From: Butyricicoccus pullicaecorum DSM 23266
GTDB lineage: Bacteria; Bacillota; Clostridia; Oscillospirales; Butyricicoccaceae
Length of the DNA: 64,000 bases
Assembly: GCF_900167005.1 (NCBI RefSeq)
Contig: NZ_FUXW01000003.1
Coordinates: 129,380-193,379, forward strand
Reading direction: 5' to 3'
Shown here: in pieces, positions 51,971 through 60,781 of the stretch
How the letters are laid out: every line of letters starts with the position of its first letter
Position numbering within the stretch: position 1 is the stretch's first letter
Made by a program: the position numbers and the translations under genes
The notes under the pieces: generated by a model
Seen by the model: the letters and a program-made list of their open reading frames with translations, nothing else
Databases searched by the model: none
Told to the model about the DNA's origin: nothing

Positions 51971-52436
51971 CCACCTCACTTCTCAGATTGATATACGCCT
52001 GCTGTGTCCGACCGCTCGCATCGGTATACACAAGTTCCAGTCCACCGTCTGCCGCCTGTGCGGTCAGCTGCTGGGCTTCCACGATCGGTGTTCCCTCAGC
52101 AGGCGAAAAATCGTCCAGATTGCTGCAAAACAGTTCCATGAGCTGACCGTCATAGACGTAAAGCGCAGTCACATAGCGCTCACCGTCATATTCCTGTACC
52201 AGTACGACGGCATCCACGTCACCGAACTTCTGCACAGATACGCCATCTGCATGGTCATTCGCATGAATCTTTGCCGCAATATAGGACACGCCCACGCGCT
52301 GCGCCGCACTGTCCTCGACGCGCTGCTGCACGCCGCGGTAAACTCTGGCACCCATCACCAGCGTCAAAAGCATGGTCATGGCAAACAGACAGGTCAAAAT
52401 GAGCGCAGCAATCATGCTGCCGCCGCCCCGCTTCAT
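51951..52436 (-). CDS. DUF4860 family protein (pilus-associated)
   Basis: A 161-residue protein that starts MKRGGGSMIAALILTCLF and continues with a membrane helix to about residue 30, then an exterior domain with ALYVYDGQLMELFCSNLDDF. This resembles the DUF4860 family, seen in Clostridial type IV pilus-like operons next to a pilC-type gene. A minor-pilin role is inferred. The ATG overlaps the upstream stop (ATGA), so translation is coupled. Confidence 0.7.
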   Translation of the reverse strand: MKRGGGSMIAALILTCLFAMTMLLTLVMGARVYRGVQQRVEDSAAQRVGVSYIAAKIHANDHADGVSVQKFGDVDAVVLVQEYDGERYVTALYVYDGQLMELFCSNLDDFSPAEGTPIVEAQQLTAQAADGGLELVYTDASGRTQQAYINLRSEVDDRAQQ

Positions 52437-52753
52437 GGCTGACCTCCAATCTGGATCACCGTGATGTCCGGCATGATGTTGGACGCGAACACCTCATAAA
52501 ACACCGCATAGTTCTCTTCATCGACCATCGCGCCATAGTGTTCCTTGAGATATTCGTAGCTCTCGGGGTATGCACCTTCAACCGCGTAACAGCTCACCGC
52601 CGCACGACGCACAGCCTGTTCCGCCAGCAGTCGGCCTTCCTCACCCGAGGATGCGGCCGTCTGGCGCACGCCCTGCACCATCCAGACCGCTGCCGCGACA
52701 AAGACGCACACGCCAATCACACCGGACAGCCAACCTCTCTTTTTGGGTCTCAT
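52433..52753 (-). CDS. Pilus-operon membrane protein, hypothetical
   Basis: A 106-residue protein with a basic start (MRPKKRGWLSG), one membrane helix (about 10-29, VIGVCVFVAAAVWMVQGV) and an exterior part containing AVEGAYPESYEYLKEHYG. The 'YPESYEYL' pattern recalls pilin-like proteins of the same operons, but no named family was recognised. It lies 15 bases after the pilC-type gene and overlaps the DUF4860 gene. Confidence 0.65.
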   Translation of the reverse strand: MRPKKRGWLSGVIGVCVFVAAAVWMVQGVRQTAASSGEEGRLLAEQAVRRAAVSCYAVEGAYPESYEYLKEHYGAMVDEENYAVFYEVFASNIMPDITVIQIGGQP

Positions 52754-52768
52754 GCTGCGTCCCCTCCC

Positions 52769-53818
52769 TTAACCGATGGTGGACATGACGCTCATGAGCG
52801 GCAGCATGACCGACAGCAAGATCACACCGGCAAGCAGCGCGGTCAAAATGACAATGGTCGGCTCGATCGCACCGATATAGCCATCGATCCGACGCAGGGT
52901 ATCTTCCTGCATACGCTCGGCAACCTGTTCCAACGTCTCAGCCATCGAACCGGTGCGCTCGGACAGCGCAAGCAGACGGCCATCGCGTGCGGAAAACAGA
53001 CCGCTCTCGGACAGCGCCTGTGCAGTGCTGCCGCCATCGGCAATCTTCTGCACACACAGTGCGGTCTTTTCGTCGATCTGCTTGGCACCGCCGCACAGCT
53101 TTCCAGCCAGCTCAGCCGCCTCGTCCATCATCAGACCACTCGCTGCCGCCATCGCCATCGCAGACGCGAAACGTGCTGCCGCAATCTGGCCAAATACACC
53201 GCGTCCACCCAGATGGAAGCGCACAAAGCCGGTCACACGCGCCCGCAGTACCGGTACGAGCAGCACGATCAGTGCCAGCACAACTACAACGCCCAGCACA
53301 ATCGCGATACCCAGTCCCGCACCGCTCAGCACCTGTCCGATATGCATCAGACGGGCTGCCATCGGCGACATCTGTACGCCAATCTGCGCAAAGACACGGC
53401 TAAATACCGGCAAAACCTGCGTAATCAGCAGAAAGACAACCGCCAGCATGACACAGAACAGGGCAATCGGTACCGCAAACGCACGACGGACATCATCGAT
53501 CATACGATCCTGTCTGGTATAGTGCGCGGAAAGCGCGGGCAGTACGTCCTGCAGCCGTCCGGTCTGCTCGGCCAGCGCGACCATATCGGTCATGTAGTCG
53601 GGAAAGGCCTCGGTCTGCCGCATGGCCTGCGCGAGCGGCATGCCTTCCTCTGCATGTGCACACAGCGGTGCAAGCCACGCCTTGGTGCGGCGATCGGTCT
53701 CATCCTCCAACAGCATGTTCAGTCCGTCGGCAATCGGCAGACCGGACTGCACCAGCTGATACAGTTCCTGACAGAAAATCGCCAGTTCTGCCGCCGGAAT
53801 CTTGCTCTGTTTGCTCAA
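52769..53818 (-). CDS. pilC: Type IV pilus/type II secretion inner-membrane platform protein (PilC/GspF)
   Basis: A 349-residue T2SSF protein. Two cytoplasmic repeats are visible: AELAIFCQELYQLVQSGLPI with GMPLAQAMRQTEAFPDYMTDMVALAEQTGRL, and SAMAMAAASGLMMDEAAEL with SLFSARDGRLLALSERTGSM. Three membrane helices lie at about 105-130, 155-190 and at the C-terminus. It is the platform that couples ATPase to pilin. The start is TTG at 53818 with AAGGGGAG upstream. It is the first gene of the operon. Confidence 0.9.
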   Translation of the reverse strand: MSKQSKIPAAELAIFCQELYQLVQSGLPIADGLNMLLEDETDRRTKAWLAPLCAHAEEGMPLAQAMRQTEAFPDYMTDMVALAEQTGRLQDVLPALSAHYTRQDRMIDDVRRAFAVPIALFCVMLAVVFLLITQVLPVFSRVFAQIGVQMSPMAARLMHIGQVLSGAGLGIAIVLGVVVVLALIVLLVPVLRARVTGFVRFHLGGRGVFGQIAAARFASAMAMAAASGLMMDEAAELAGKLCGGAKQIDEKTALCVQKIADGGSTAQALSESGLFSARDGRLLALSERTGSMAETLEQVAERMQEDTLRRIDGYIGAIEPTIVILTALLAGVILLSVMLPLMSVMSTIG

Positions 53819-53913
53819 AATACAACTCCCCTTATATCAAAGATATTTGTGTATCATCCCAAGCGCGCACAGGCGGGCACAGTTCCAACCGTACCCGCCC
53901 AATGCATCCTATT

Positions 53914-54906
53914 TTAATATAAGTATTTCGCCTGATAGTTAGCGCCGTTGCCAATGTACTTCATAATTGCCTGACTGGAATTGTTGCTGGACGCGAAGGT
54001 CGGGTCCATGAGCTTCCAATCCTGTCCGTCAAAGTAGATGGCTGCGTCAATCCAGCCTTCTTCCTCGGAATATACATTGATCCACGCGTGATAGACCGAA
54101 CCGGTATAGCCAACAACCAGCTTGGTCGGAACCTCCTGACTGCGCAGCATGGCCGACATCAGCGCTGCATAGTCAAAGCAAATGCCCTTCTTCTTTGCCA
54201 GTACTTGATCGATGTCGGGCAGGTAACCACTCTGCACCTTAGCAGCCAGCAGACGGTCATAACTGATGTTCTGTACGACATAATCATAAATGGTCTTCAC
54301 CTTTTCCAGGTTATCGGTCATACCTGCGGTCAGTTCTGCCGCCAGGGCCACCGCCTGGCTATCTTCGGTATAGTTTACGTACTGATTGGGACGCAGGAAG
54401 GGTGCAAACTCATCCTTGAGCGTCACCTCAAAAGAGGTCGAAAGCTCCTTGCTGTACTTGGTGTCCTGAATGTTCTTGAATACCTCGACCGTGTACTTGC
54501 CATTGCCGTCAGACAGCGGGAAGGTCTCATAGGTATCGTTGCCAGTCAGATTGTACGTGTACGTCGTACCGCTCGGACCGGTGACGCGCACCTTGAGCTT
54601 CTTGTCCGTATTTCCAAACTTAACCATGATATATCCATCGGTCTTATTGGACATATCCACAGTTGCCGAGCCCGACTTCTTGACACTGCTGCCCGAGGCA
54701 ACCGGTGTCAAAACTGTGCTCACAGCCGGCGATCCGCTCAGCGGAACGCTGTCATCAATCAGACCGCCCAGATCAACGGTCTCGCCCTCTTCCGCCTGCT
54801 GTACCTGTTCGTTCTGCGCCGTGCTCTGGTCACTCGGCGTCGAGCTGCACGCAGTCAAGGTTCCTGCTGCTACCAGCAGCGCCGCAATCATTCTCTTCAT
54901 CTTCAT
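53914..54906 (-). CDS. Lipoprotein with transglutaminase-like domain
   Basis: A 330-residue exported lipoprotein: basic MKMKRM, hydrophobic core and lipobox LTAC (Cys at about 20). A serine/threonine-rich linker and a beta-sandwich-like part (about 75-160, TVDMSNKTDGYIMVKFG) precede a transglutaminase-like cysteine-protease core. The putative triad is Cys in KKGICFDYAALMSAM, His in VYHAWINVY and Asp in KLMDPTF. Such surface proteins may cross-link or cleave peptide or cell-wall substrates. ATG at 54906 was chosen. It lies between the pilus-like operon and the c-di-GMP gene. Confidence 0.82.
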   Translation of the reverse strand: MKMKRMIAALLVAAGTLTACSSTPSDQSTAQNEQVQQAEEGETVDLGGLIDDSVPLSGSPAVSTVLTPVASGSSVKKSGSATVDMSNKTDGYIMVKFGNTDKKLKVRVTGPSGTTYTYNLTGNDTYETFPLSDGNGKYTVEVFKNIQDTKYSKELSTSFEVTLKDEFAPFLRPNQYVNYTEDSQAVALAAELTAGMTDNLEKVKTIYDYVVQNISYDRLLAAKVQSGYLPDIDQVLAKKKGICFDYAALMSAMLRSQEVPTKLVVGYTGSVYHAWINVYSEEEGWIDAAIYFDGQDWKLMDPTFASSNNSSQAIMKYIGNGANYQAKYLY

Positions 54907-55420
54907 TGTGCCTTCTATCCTTTCCAATGCAAAATTTCTGTAAAGTAAAGGTTATATTTTTTGTGTCACTAAATTCATTTTTATAAATCATAACACCTTT
55001 TTATATTTTTGTAAAGATTTTCGGTTTGTACCTTTATCACAGATTTTTTCCATTGTTCCCCTGTATTTCTATTATTTTATCACCACATTCTTATGAATTC
55101 AAGCAAATCCGCATAATCACGCAATATTTCAGCTTTTGTTACACATAAATATGCTATATTCTGCTTTCGCGCTCATACCTGTCCTATAAATAATGATATG
55201 GCGTCAAACATTGTATATACTTTGAAACAATCATTTGCAATTTTGCAATATTGATAACCTCTTTCTCTCCATTGGGCTTAAATCCACACACAATCGGCAC
55301 ATCACGCACTTTGACAACATGCACAGAATATGGCATAATAATACTATATTTGGTTATGCCAACCGCATATTACTGACAATTCCTGACTTGTCAGTTTAGC
55401 TGAGAAAGAGCGTATAAGAA
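54907..55420. other. 514-base AT-rich gap without genes
   Basis: This gap separates the divergent transglutaminase and EAL genes. I see no supported reading frame in it. It holds one clear plus-strand promoter (55311-55339) and a CTGAC-TT-GTCAG dyad at 55384-55395 between promoter and start codon. Base composition is clearly more AT-rich than the surrounding genes. No riboswitch fold was identified by eye; a c-di-GMP riboswitch was looked for and not seen. Confidence 0.6.
55311..55339 (+). promoter_or_regulatory. Promoter of the Cache-GGDEF-EAL gene
   Basis: TTGACA, 17 bases, CATAAT, about 80 bases before the start codon. Confidence 0.65.
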
Positions 55421-57673
55421 ATGACAAATAAGAATCAACTACAATCCATAAAAGATCCTCAACGAAAAATCCGAAATATGACCCTTATTGTAGCCTGTAT
55501 CATAGGGTTCTTCGTGGTCACCGCAGTTGTTCTGCTCACACTGCTCAATCACGTCATGCTTCAGCAGACTCGGCAATATCTCGGAGAGATTTCCAACCAG
55601 TGCCGGGCGGCGATTGAAAAGCAAATCGAGGGCGATTTGATGACCATTCAAGGCGTCTCGGCGTTTTTTGATGATACGCTGGATGAACAGAGTATCATCG
55701 AGCGTCTGGAAACTGAAAACAACCGCAATTCCTTCATTCGTATGAGCTATATCGATCGAGACTATCGGGCAACCGTGGTTGATATCGACGGTTCGGTCTA
55801 TACCGATGTCGATATGTCCGATCAGCCAGTCATCGAAGCAGCCATGAACGGTACGTTGGGACTGTCCGACATTATGCACGATCGTCTGGCCGACAAAGAT
55901 ATCGTTCTGTACGCGACTCCGGTCTATCAGGACGATGAGATTGTCGGTGTTATGGGAGCCACTCGCTCGGTGGACTCTTTTTCCACCATTATCCAGCAGC
56001 CGCTGTTCGGCACGCATGGACTTAATCTAGTCATTCGCCAGAACGGTGAAGCCATTCTGGCACTCGATGAGATCTTGCAGGAACAAGGCAACTTCCTGGA
56101 AATGATCAACTTCGACAGCCAGACCCGTAAAAAACTCGAGCAGGCCATTGCCACGCAGAGCGCCTACACGTTCTCGTTTGAGGATTCCGGACGGCAATAC
56201 TGGGGAACCATCAACACGCTTGGCTATAACGACTGGTATTTGGTGAGCGTGGTTCCTGCCTACTACATCAATCAGGGCTATCAGCAGATGATGTTTGTGT
56301 TCATCGTGACCATTCTGCTGCTGATCGTAGTGTTCTCGTTCCTTCTGCTCTACACCAATCACATCCGCCATGTCAGCACCCAACGTATCGAGCACCTGGC
56401 ATATTACGATGACATCACCGGCGCGTATAACACCCATAAATTTATGGAGCTCGCTGCCGCACGTCTGAGTGAAGACAAAAACTATGCGCTGGTCCTGCTC
56501 GACCTGCACGGCTTTAAGTTTATCAACGCCTCTTTTGGCTTTTCGGTCGGTGACCGTCTGCTGTGCGGCGTATCCGATATTCTCTCGCAAGCACTTGGTG
56601 CAGATGAAATTTACTATCACCGTTTTGCCGATCAGTTTGGCTTCCTTCTGCACACCCAGGATGAAGCGATCATTCGCAAGCGCGTCACCGCGATCATGGA
56701 CGCAGTCAGCGCATTCGAACTGGCCCCAGGCGACAGCCACCCCATTCACTGCTATTGCGGTATCAAGGTCAATCAGCACGATTCCAAGGAACTGAACATC
56801 GGCCTGATGCAGGACCGTGCCGCAGCTGCACTGGCACAGGTCAAGAACCTGCACGGCAACCACCTTGCTTTCTACGATCACACCCTGCTTGAGCGTGCTC
56901 AGCACAAAAACCATATCGAACAGCACATGCACGCTGCGCTGCGCAATCGCGAATTTATCGCTTACCTGCAGCCCAAATACGACCTGCACGCCGAACAGAT
57001 CGTCAGTGCTGAAGCACTGGTGCGCTGGCAAAGACCGGATGGTTCGCTGGTACCGCCTGGAGACTTCATCCCGATCTTCGAGCAAAACGGCTTCATCACC
57101 CAGCTTGATCTGTATATCTTCGAAGAGGTATGCCGTACCCAGCGCCGCTGGCTGGACGAGGGACTTCCCATCGTTCCCATTTCGGTCAATCAGTCTCGTC
57201 TGCTGTTCTACCAGAAAAACTATCTAGAAACCGTTCACGGACTGGTATCCAAGTATGACCTTGACCCCAAGTATATCATCATCGAGGTCACCGAGAGCCT
57301 TGCAACCAACAAGGCAGAAGAAATCGCATCGGTCATTTCCGGACTGCATGCACTGGGCTTCTCGGTATCCATGGACGACTTTGGTTCGGGTTACTCTTCG
57401 CTCAATGTCTTGCGTAAACTGTCCATTGACGAACTCAAACTGGATCGCGATTTTCTGTCCTCGACCGAGCTGGAAACTAGAAGCCGCATCATTCTGCGCA
57501 ATATTCTGGAACTGGCACGTGAACTGCATATCACCACCGTGTGTGAGGGTGTCGAGACTCGCATCCAAGCCGATCAGCTTCGGGATATGGGCTGTGATAT
57601 TGCCCAGGGCTACTTCTTCTCTCGTCCGATTGATATTGAATCCTTTACCAAGCTGGCATTCGGCACCGAATAA
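55421..57673 (+). CDS. Membrane c-di-GMP phosphodiesterase (dCache-degenerate GGDEF-EAL)
   Basis: A 750-residue signalling protein. A membrane helix at about 20-45 and another at about 287-312 flank an extracellular Cache sensor (SYIDRDYRATVVDIDGSVYTD; YATPVYQDDEIVGVMGA). The GGDEF domain (about 325-480) reads HRFADQFGFL where GGDEF should be, so cyclase activity is unlikely. The EAL domain (about 500-745) is intact: SAEALVRWQ, EVTESLAT and MDDFGSGYSSL. The protein should hydrolyse c-di-GMP in response to a small ligand. The ribosome site is weak (AGAAAGAG). Nearby pilus-like genes suggest a link, which is inference. Confidence 0.88.
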   Translation: MTNKNQLQSIKDPQRKIRNMTLIVACIIGFFVVTAVVLLTLLNHVMLQQTRQYLGEISNQCRAAIEKQIEGDLMTIQGVSAFFDDTLDEQSIIERLETENNRNSFIRMSYIDRDYRATVVDIDGSVYTDVDMSDQPVIEAAMNGTLGLSDIMHDRLADKDIVLYATPVYQDDEIVGVMGATRSVDSFSTIIQQPLFGTHGLNLVIRQNGEAILALDEILQEQGNFLEMINFDSQTRKKLEQAIATQSAYTFSFEDSGRQYWGTINTLGYNDWYLVSVVPAYYINQGYQQMMFVFIVTILLLIVVFSFLLLYTNHIRHVSTQRIEHLAYYDDITGAYNTHKFMELAAARLSEDKNYALVLLDLHGFKFINASFGFSVGDRLLCGVSDILSQALGADEIYYHRFADQFGFLLHTQDEAIIRKRVTAIMDAVSAFELAPGDSHPIHCYCGIKVNQHDSKELNIGLMQDRAAAALAQVKNLHGNHLAFYDHTLLERAQHKNHIEQHMHAALRNREFIAYLQPKYDLHAEQIVSAEALVRWQRPDGSLVPPGDFIPIFEQNGFITQLDLYIFEEVCRTQRRWLDEGLPIVPISVNQSRLLFYQKNYLETVHGLVSKYDLDPKYIIIEVTESLATNKAEEIASVISGLHALGFSVSMDDFGSGYSSLNVLRKLSIDELKLDRDFLSSTELETRSRIILRNILELARELHITTVCEGVETRIQADQLRDMGCDIAQGYFFSRPIDIESFTKLAFGTE

Positions 57674-57679
57674 GCACAA

Positions 57680-57706
57680 AAAAGCTCCGCTGCACGCGGA
57701 GCTTTT
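57680..57706. terminator. Bidirectional terminator
   Basis: AAAAGCTCCGC/GCGGAGCTTTT stem with a five-base loop between the EAL gene and the YitT gene. Confidence 0.85.
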
Positions 57707-57711
57707 GCTTT

Positions 57712-58572
57712 TTATTTCTTCTGTTCCAAAAATCCTTCACCGTAAACCTCGCTGGTCTCGGTAATCATGACAAAGGCGTTCTCGTCCACCTCATGTGCGG
57801 CAGACCGTACTTTAAACGCCTGAGATTTATTGCACGCGCACAGCAAAACCTGTCGCTCGGAACCCGTATAGGTACCGATGGCGCGAATCAGCGTAGAACC
57901 ACGGTCAATCGCATTGGCAATCTTATCAGCAACCTCCTGTCCGTGATCGCTAATGATGATAATAAGCTTACCAGCACCGACACCGTACATGATCTTGTCA
58001 ATCACGATCGAAGTCACGCCGGTGGCTACGATACCATACAGCACCGAATCAATGTTGCCAAATACCGGCCAACCCATCAAAATAATGATGAGGTCAATAA
58101 TCATGGTAACCGCACCGAGCGACATGTGCGGCCGCAGAACCTTGACCGACATGGTGAGAAAGTCAGTGCCGCCGGATGACGAACCGCGCATATACAGCAC
58201 GGCCAGACCGGCTCCGAGGAAAATACCCGAATATAGAGCAGCCAGCAGCGGACTACCGGTATACGGAGGCGAAACCGCAGGCAGTAAAAAGTCCACGAAC
58301 AGCGTGCATACAATCATAGAACGCAGGCTTTTAAACAAAAACCGTTTTCCAAGCAGTCGGAAGCTGAGCAAAATAACCGGAATGTTGAATACCAGCGTCA
58401 TAATACCGATGGGAAGTCCCCACAGATGATGGGTAATCAGCGCCAGACCGGATAATCCACCCGGTGCAAAATTAGCCGTCTTCGCAAAGGTATAGATACC
58501 CAGCGCGTAAAACAGGCCGCCGGCTATATCGGCCAGCACATCCCACATCAACTCTTTTGTCTGCTTTTTCAA
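57712..58572 (-). CDS. YitT family membrane protein
   Basis: A 286-residue protein with five to six N-terminal helices (from DVLADIAGGLFYALGIYTFA) and a soluble C-terminal DUF2179 domain (GSTLIRAIGTYTGSERQVLLC). The family signature FAPGGLSGLALI and MRGSSSGGTDFLTM are present. YitT proteins are widespread in Firmicutes; transport is suspected but unproven. TTG at 58572 is chosen because AGGAGG is nine bases upstream; the TTG at 58578 is only three bases from it. It is a single gene with its own promoter. Confidence 0.85.
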   Translation of the reverse strand: MKKQTKELMWDVLADIAGGLFYALGIYTFAKTANFAPGGLSGLALITHHLWGLPIGIMTLVFNIPVILLSFRLLGKRFLFKSLRSMIVCTLFVDFLLPAVSPPYTGSPLLAALYSGIFLGAGLAVLYMRGSSSGGTDFLTMSVKVLRPHMSLGAVTMIIDLIIILMGWPVFGNIDSVLYGIVATGVTSIVIDKIMYGVGAGKLIIIISDHGQEVADKIANAIDRGSTLIRAIGTYTGSERQVLLCACNKSQAFKVRSAAHEVDENAFVMITETSEVYGEGFLEQKK

Positions 58573-58600
58573 CAGCAACCACCTCCTGTGTCACAGACAT

Positions 58601-58629
58601 ATCCTATCGCAAGTCAGCCGTTCTGTCAA
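58601..58629 (-). promoter_or_regulatory. Promoter of the YitT gene
   Basis: TTGACA, 17 bases, TAGGAT on the minus strand. Confidence 0.7.
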
Positions 58630-58682
58630 TCCTGCCCCCTCGATTCGTGCCCTTACGTTCAAAAAAGTATACCTCGAAAGCC

Positions 58683-58711
58683 TTTACAAAAGCATACCCG
58701 TTTGCTATAAT
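58683..58711 (+). promoter_or_regulatory. Promoter of tRNA-Arg
   Basis: TTTACA, 17 bases, TATAAT, 12 bases before the tRNA. Confidence 0.75.
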
Positions 58712-58723
58712 AAATAAGCACAA

Positions 58724-58800
58724 GCGTCCGTAGTTCAATTGGATAGAGCGTCAGATTCCGGTTCTGAATGTTGGGGGTTCGAGTCCCTTCGGGCGTGCCA
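58724..58800 (+). tRNA. tRNA-Arg (anticodon CCG)
   Basis: A 77-base cloverleaf with encoded CCA. Acceptor GCGTCCG pairs with CGGGCGT (two G-U pairs), anticodon stem TCAGA/TCTGA, loop TTCCGGT giving CCG (codon CGG), and T loop TTCGAGT. The accessory genes begin directly beyond its 3' end, so it is the likely integration site of the element to the right. Confidence 0.93.
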
Positions 58801-58801
58801 C

Positions 58802-58845
58802 AAAAGAGACTTAGATTGCGAGATATGGCAGTTTAAGTCTCTTTT
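58802..58845 (+). terminator. Terminator after tRNA-Arg
   Basis: AAAAGAGACTTA/TAAGTCTCTTTT stem with a 20-base loop and a T tail, starting two bases past CCA. Confidence 0.7.
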
Positions 58846-58965
58846 TTGTTGCACAGATTTTTTACCACGACAAAAACACGACATTCTGTAAACGATACGA
58901 CCATCGCATTTTCTACCAGAGCTTACACTTGATCATCAAACAACAGAAAAATATCGATCTATGCT

Positions 58966-59133
58966 TTACGCTAACGCAGCTCGTATAAACTCCTGTAAAG
59001 CTTCGAGCGGGATGCGATACTCCCGCCCGACCTTGAGCGCAGCCAGCTCGCCGCTCTGGATCATACGCCGCACCTGCACCCGACTGGTCTGGAGCAGCGC
59101 GGCAACCTCTTTTACAGTCAGCAAACGGTTCAT
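58966..59133 (-). CDS. Excisionase-like helix-turn-helix protein
   Basis: A 55-residue protein beginning MNRLLTVKEVAALLQTSRVQ and continuing RRMIQSGELAALKVGREYRI, the MerR/excisionase-type winged helix (HTH_17) used by Xis proteins of integrative elements. The ATG overlaps the upstream stop (ATGA). In Tn916-like elements an integrase gene normally follows xis; here only about 165 bases remain before tRNA-Arg and no integrase is visible, so the element looks truncated at this end. Confidence 0.8.
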   Translation of the reverse strand: MNRLLTVKEVAALLQTSRVQVRRMIQSGELAALKVGREYRIPLEALQEFIRAALA

Positions 59134-59378
59134 GCCCACGGATCTTCCTCACGGACATCTGAGTCGTGATTGCGACCTTCGTAATACAGCAAGTTGTGCA
59201 GACGGCAGATGTCGTACTTGACAAAGCCGTACACACCAATCTCATTTTGACGGGGTTGTACATTGTACTTTTCACATGCAGCTTTCAGCTCACTTTTGCT
59301 CATCTCAAAGAGTTCACAAGTGCCTTTGATGGTATAAAACTCTTCCAACTGTTTGTAATTGATGTACGGTACAGACAT
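59130..59378 (-). CDS. Small mobile-element protein, hypothetical
   Basis: An 82-residue protein (MSVPYINYKQLEEFYTIKG at the start). Helical segments with YTIKGTCELFEMSKSELKAA suggest a small helix-turn-helix: 'CELFEMSKSELKAACEKYNV' has the spacing of a recognition unit. GGAGG precedes the ATG at 59378. It overlaps the excisionase-like gene and lies between it and the Rep gene. Similar small proteins are common in conjugative elements; the function is not known. Confidence 0.65.
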   Translation of the reverse strand: MSVPYINYKQLEEFYTIKGTCELFEMSKSELKAACEKYNVQPRQNEIGVYGFVKYDICRLHNLLYYEGRNHDSDVREEDPWA

Positions 59379-59523
59379 AAGATTACCTCCTGATAACGTG
59401 ATTTAAGATCCTGCAAAGCGGTGTTCTCAGTACACGCTATTTGCAGTCGCTTTATATCACTGTTATCTATTTGAATTTATAATTTGTTGCGATTTCTACA
59501 AGAATCTTAGTGTGATTGCACAA

Positions 59524-60666
59524 TTATTTCATTTTCTGGTACGGAATCACAACCTCACCGTCAGAAATCATCCGAAGCAAAGATACCGGTCCGGGAATCT
59601 GCTGAGCGCAGAAGTTCTTCCATAACGGAATCGGGCTGAAACCCAGTCTATGTACCTTGCGGAGCAGATCGTCTACCGTAAAGCCTTCGGATGCCATTTC
59701 TTCCAATACCTGATCGACCGACTGCTTGCGCTGCATTCTATGGGTAAGCTCCAACATTGCCTGCTTGATCGCATCCTCATATTTCGAGCCTGTAATCCGC
59801 TTCTCAATCTCCTCGATCTGACAGAACTGAACATCAGCAAAGCACTGCTCGAAGTGCTTACAGATACGTTTTTCGCTTTTCTGCATCAAGTGCCATAATA
59901 ATTCACTCGGATTATCGGTAGCCAGCTTCTTTTCCAACCCACGCAGCACAGAACGCTGATACTGTACCTCAAATCGCAAAACACCCTCGGGTAAATCCTC
60001 ATAATCGACCTGTAAGCCTTGCTCGGTTACCTGATAGGTCTTATCGTAAATGACCAAGCTATGGGTACCGCATTGAAACTTGATGTAATGCTTGTTGTAC
60101 TTGTTCGCCTTCTTCCTGTCCTTTTCTTTGCGGGACACGCGCTTGTACTTTGGCGGCGTGGGTAGTTTTCGCAATACGCGCACAACCTCGCGGAAGATTT
60201 TCTTATGGTCACAGCGCATATTGACGCATAGATCCACCCGGCTAAGGTAATAGTCATCTAACTGGTCGTTAAAAGCTGATGGCTTCAGAAGTATAGAAAA
60301 CGCCGCTTGCAGCTCGGTAATACTAGACCTTTCAGGTGGGAAAATACCAATATAAGACGCGCCCGGATCGATGACTTTGCGCGGATTGACTACCATGCGA
60401 ATATAATAACCGCGACTGTCTTCTTGATCGTGTGCGTGCTCCAAGGTAATGCGCAGACCATTTGCTTCATACCGTGATACCCGATGTACACCTTTTGACT
60501 CTTGATAAATACAAATCTTAGAAGAAACCTGATTCTGATCGTACAGTTTTCCTTTGCAATAATTCCATTCACTCTTTGTCAGTTTTCTGGATATTTCAAA
60601 TGTATGGATGGAGAATCCATCTGCTTCTAACATAAAACGTGCTTTTTTTGTCACAATCTTACTCAT
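59524..60666 (-). CDS. Rep_trans-type replication initiation protein of an integrative element
   Basis: A 380-residue protein resembling the PF02486 replication initiation factors (rolling-circle relaxase-like) of plasmids and Tn916-type elements. Family-like segments are YYLSRVDLCVNMRCD (strand with conserved Arg-x-Asp), KFQCGTHSLVIYDKTYQ (conserved Tyr-Asp-Lys) and GVLRFEVQYQRS (Arg-Phe-Glu). ATG at 60666 has AAAGGAC upstream; starts further upstream lack one. Tandem 29-bp repeats lie upstream and may include the origin or control sites. It suggests a once-replicating conjugative or plasmid-like element. Confidence 0.75.
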   Translation of the reverse strand: MSKIVTKKARFMLEADGFSIHTFEISRKLTKSEWNYCKGKLYDQNQVSSKICIYQESKGVHRVSRYEANGLRITLEHAHDQEDSRGYYIRMVVNPRKVIDPGASYIGIFPPERSSITELQAAFSILLKPSAFNDQLDDYYLSRVDLCVNMRCDHKKIFREVVRVLRKLPTPPKYKRVSRKEKDRKKANKYNKHYIKFQCGTHSLVIYDKTYQVTEQGLQVDYEDLPEGVLRFEVQYQRSVLRGLEKKLATDNPSELLWHLMQKSEKRICKHFEQCFADVQFCQIEEIEKRITGSKYEDAIKQAMLELTHRMQRKQSVDQVLEEMASEGFTVDDLLRKVHRLGFSPIPLWKNFCAQQIPGPVSLLRMISDGEVVIPYQKMK

Positions 60667-60781
60667 TTCAAACAGTCCTTTTTTGCTAAAATATTGTTTA
60701 TTGAACTGTCTGATCTGGATGTGAAAAAATACCCCCTTATTTCTGTACTGTAACATAGGAATAAGAAGATATATGAGGATT

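Noticed and set aside
53872..53899. A terminator after the transglutaminase lipoprotein gene
   Set aside because: GGCGGGTAC pairs with GTGCCCGCC apart from one mismatch, but no T-run follows on the minus strand, so termination there is not supported.
54907..55420. A c-di-GMP or other riboswitch before the EAL gene
   Set aside because: The leader after the predicted promoter is about 75 bases and shows only a 5-bp dyad; no GEMM-like conserved core was seen.
58801..58965. A truncated integrase between the excisionase-like gene and tRNA-Arg
   Set aside because: Reading frames here are short and show no tyrosine-recombinase motifs (no Arg-His-x-x-Arg or catalytic Tyr context). Only a terminator after the tRNA is supported.
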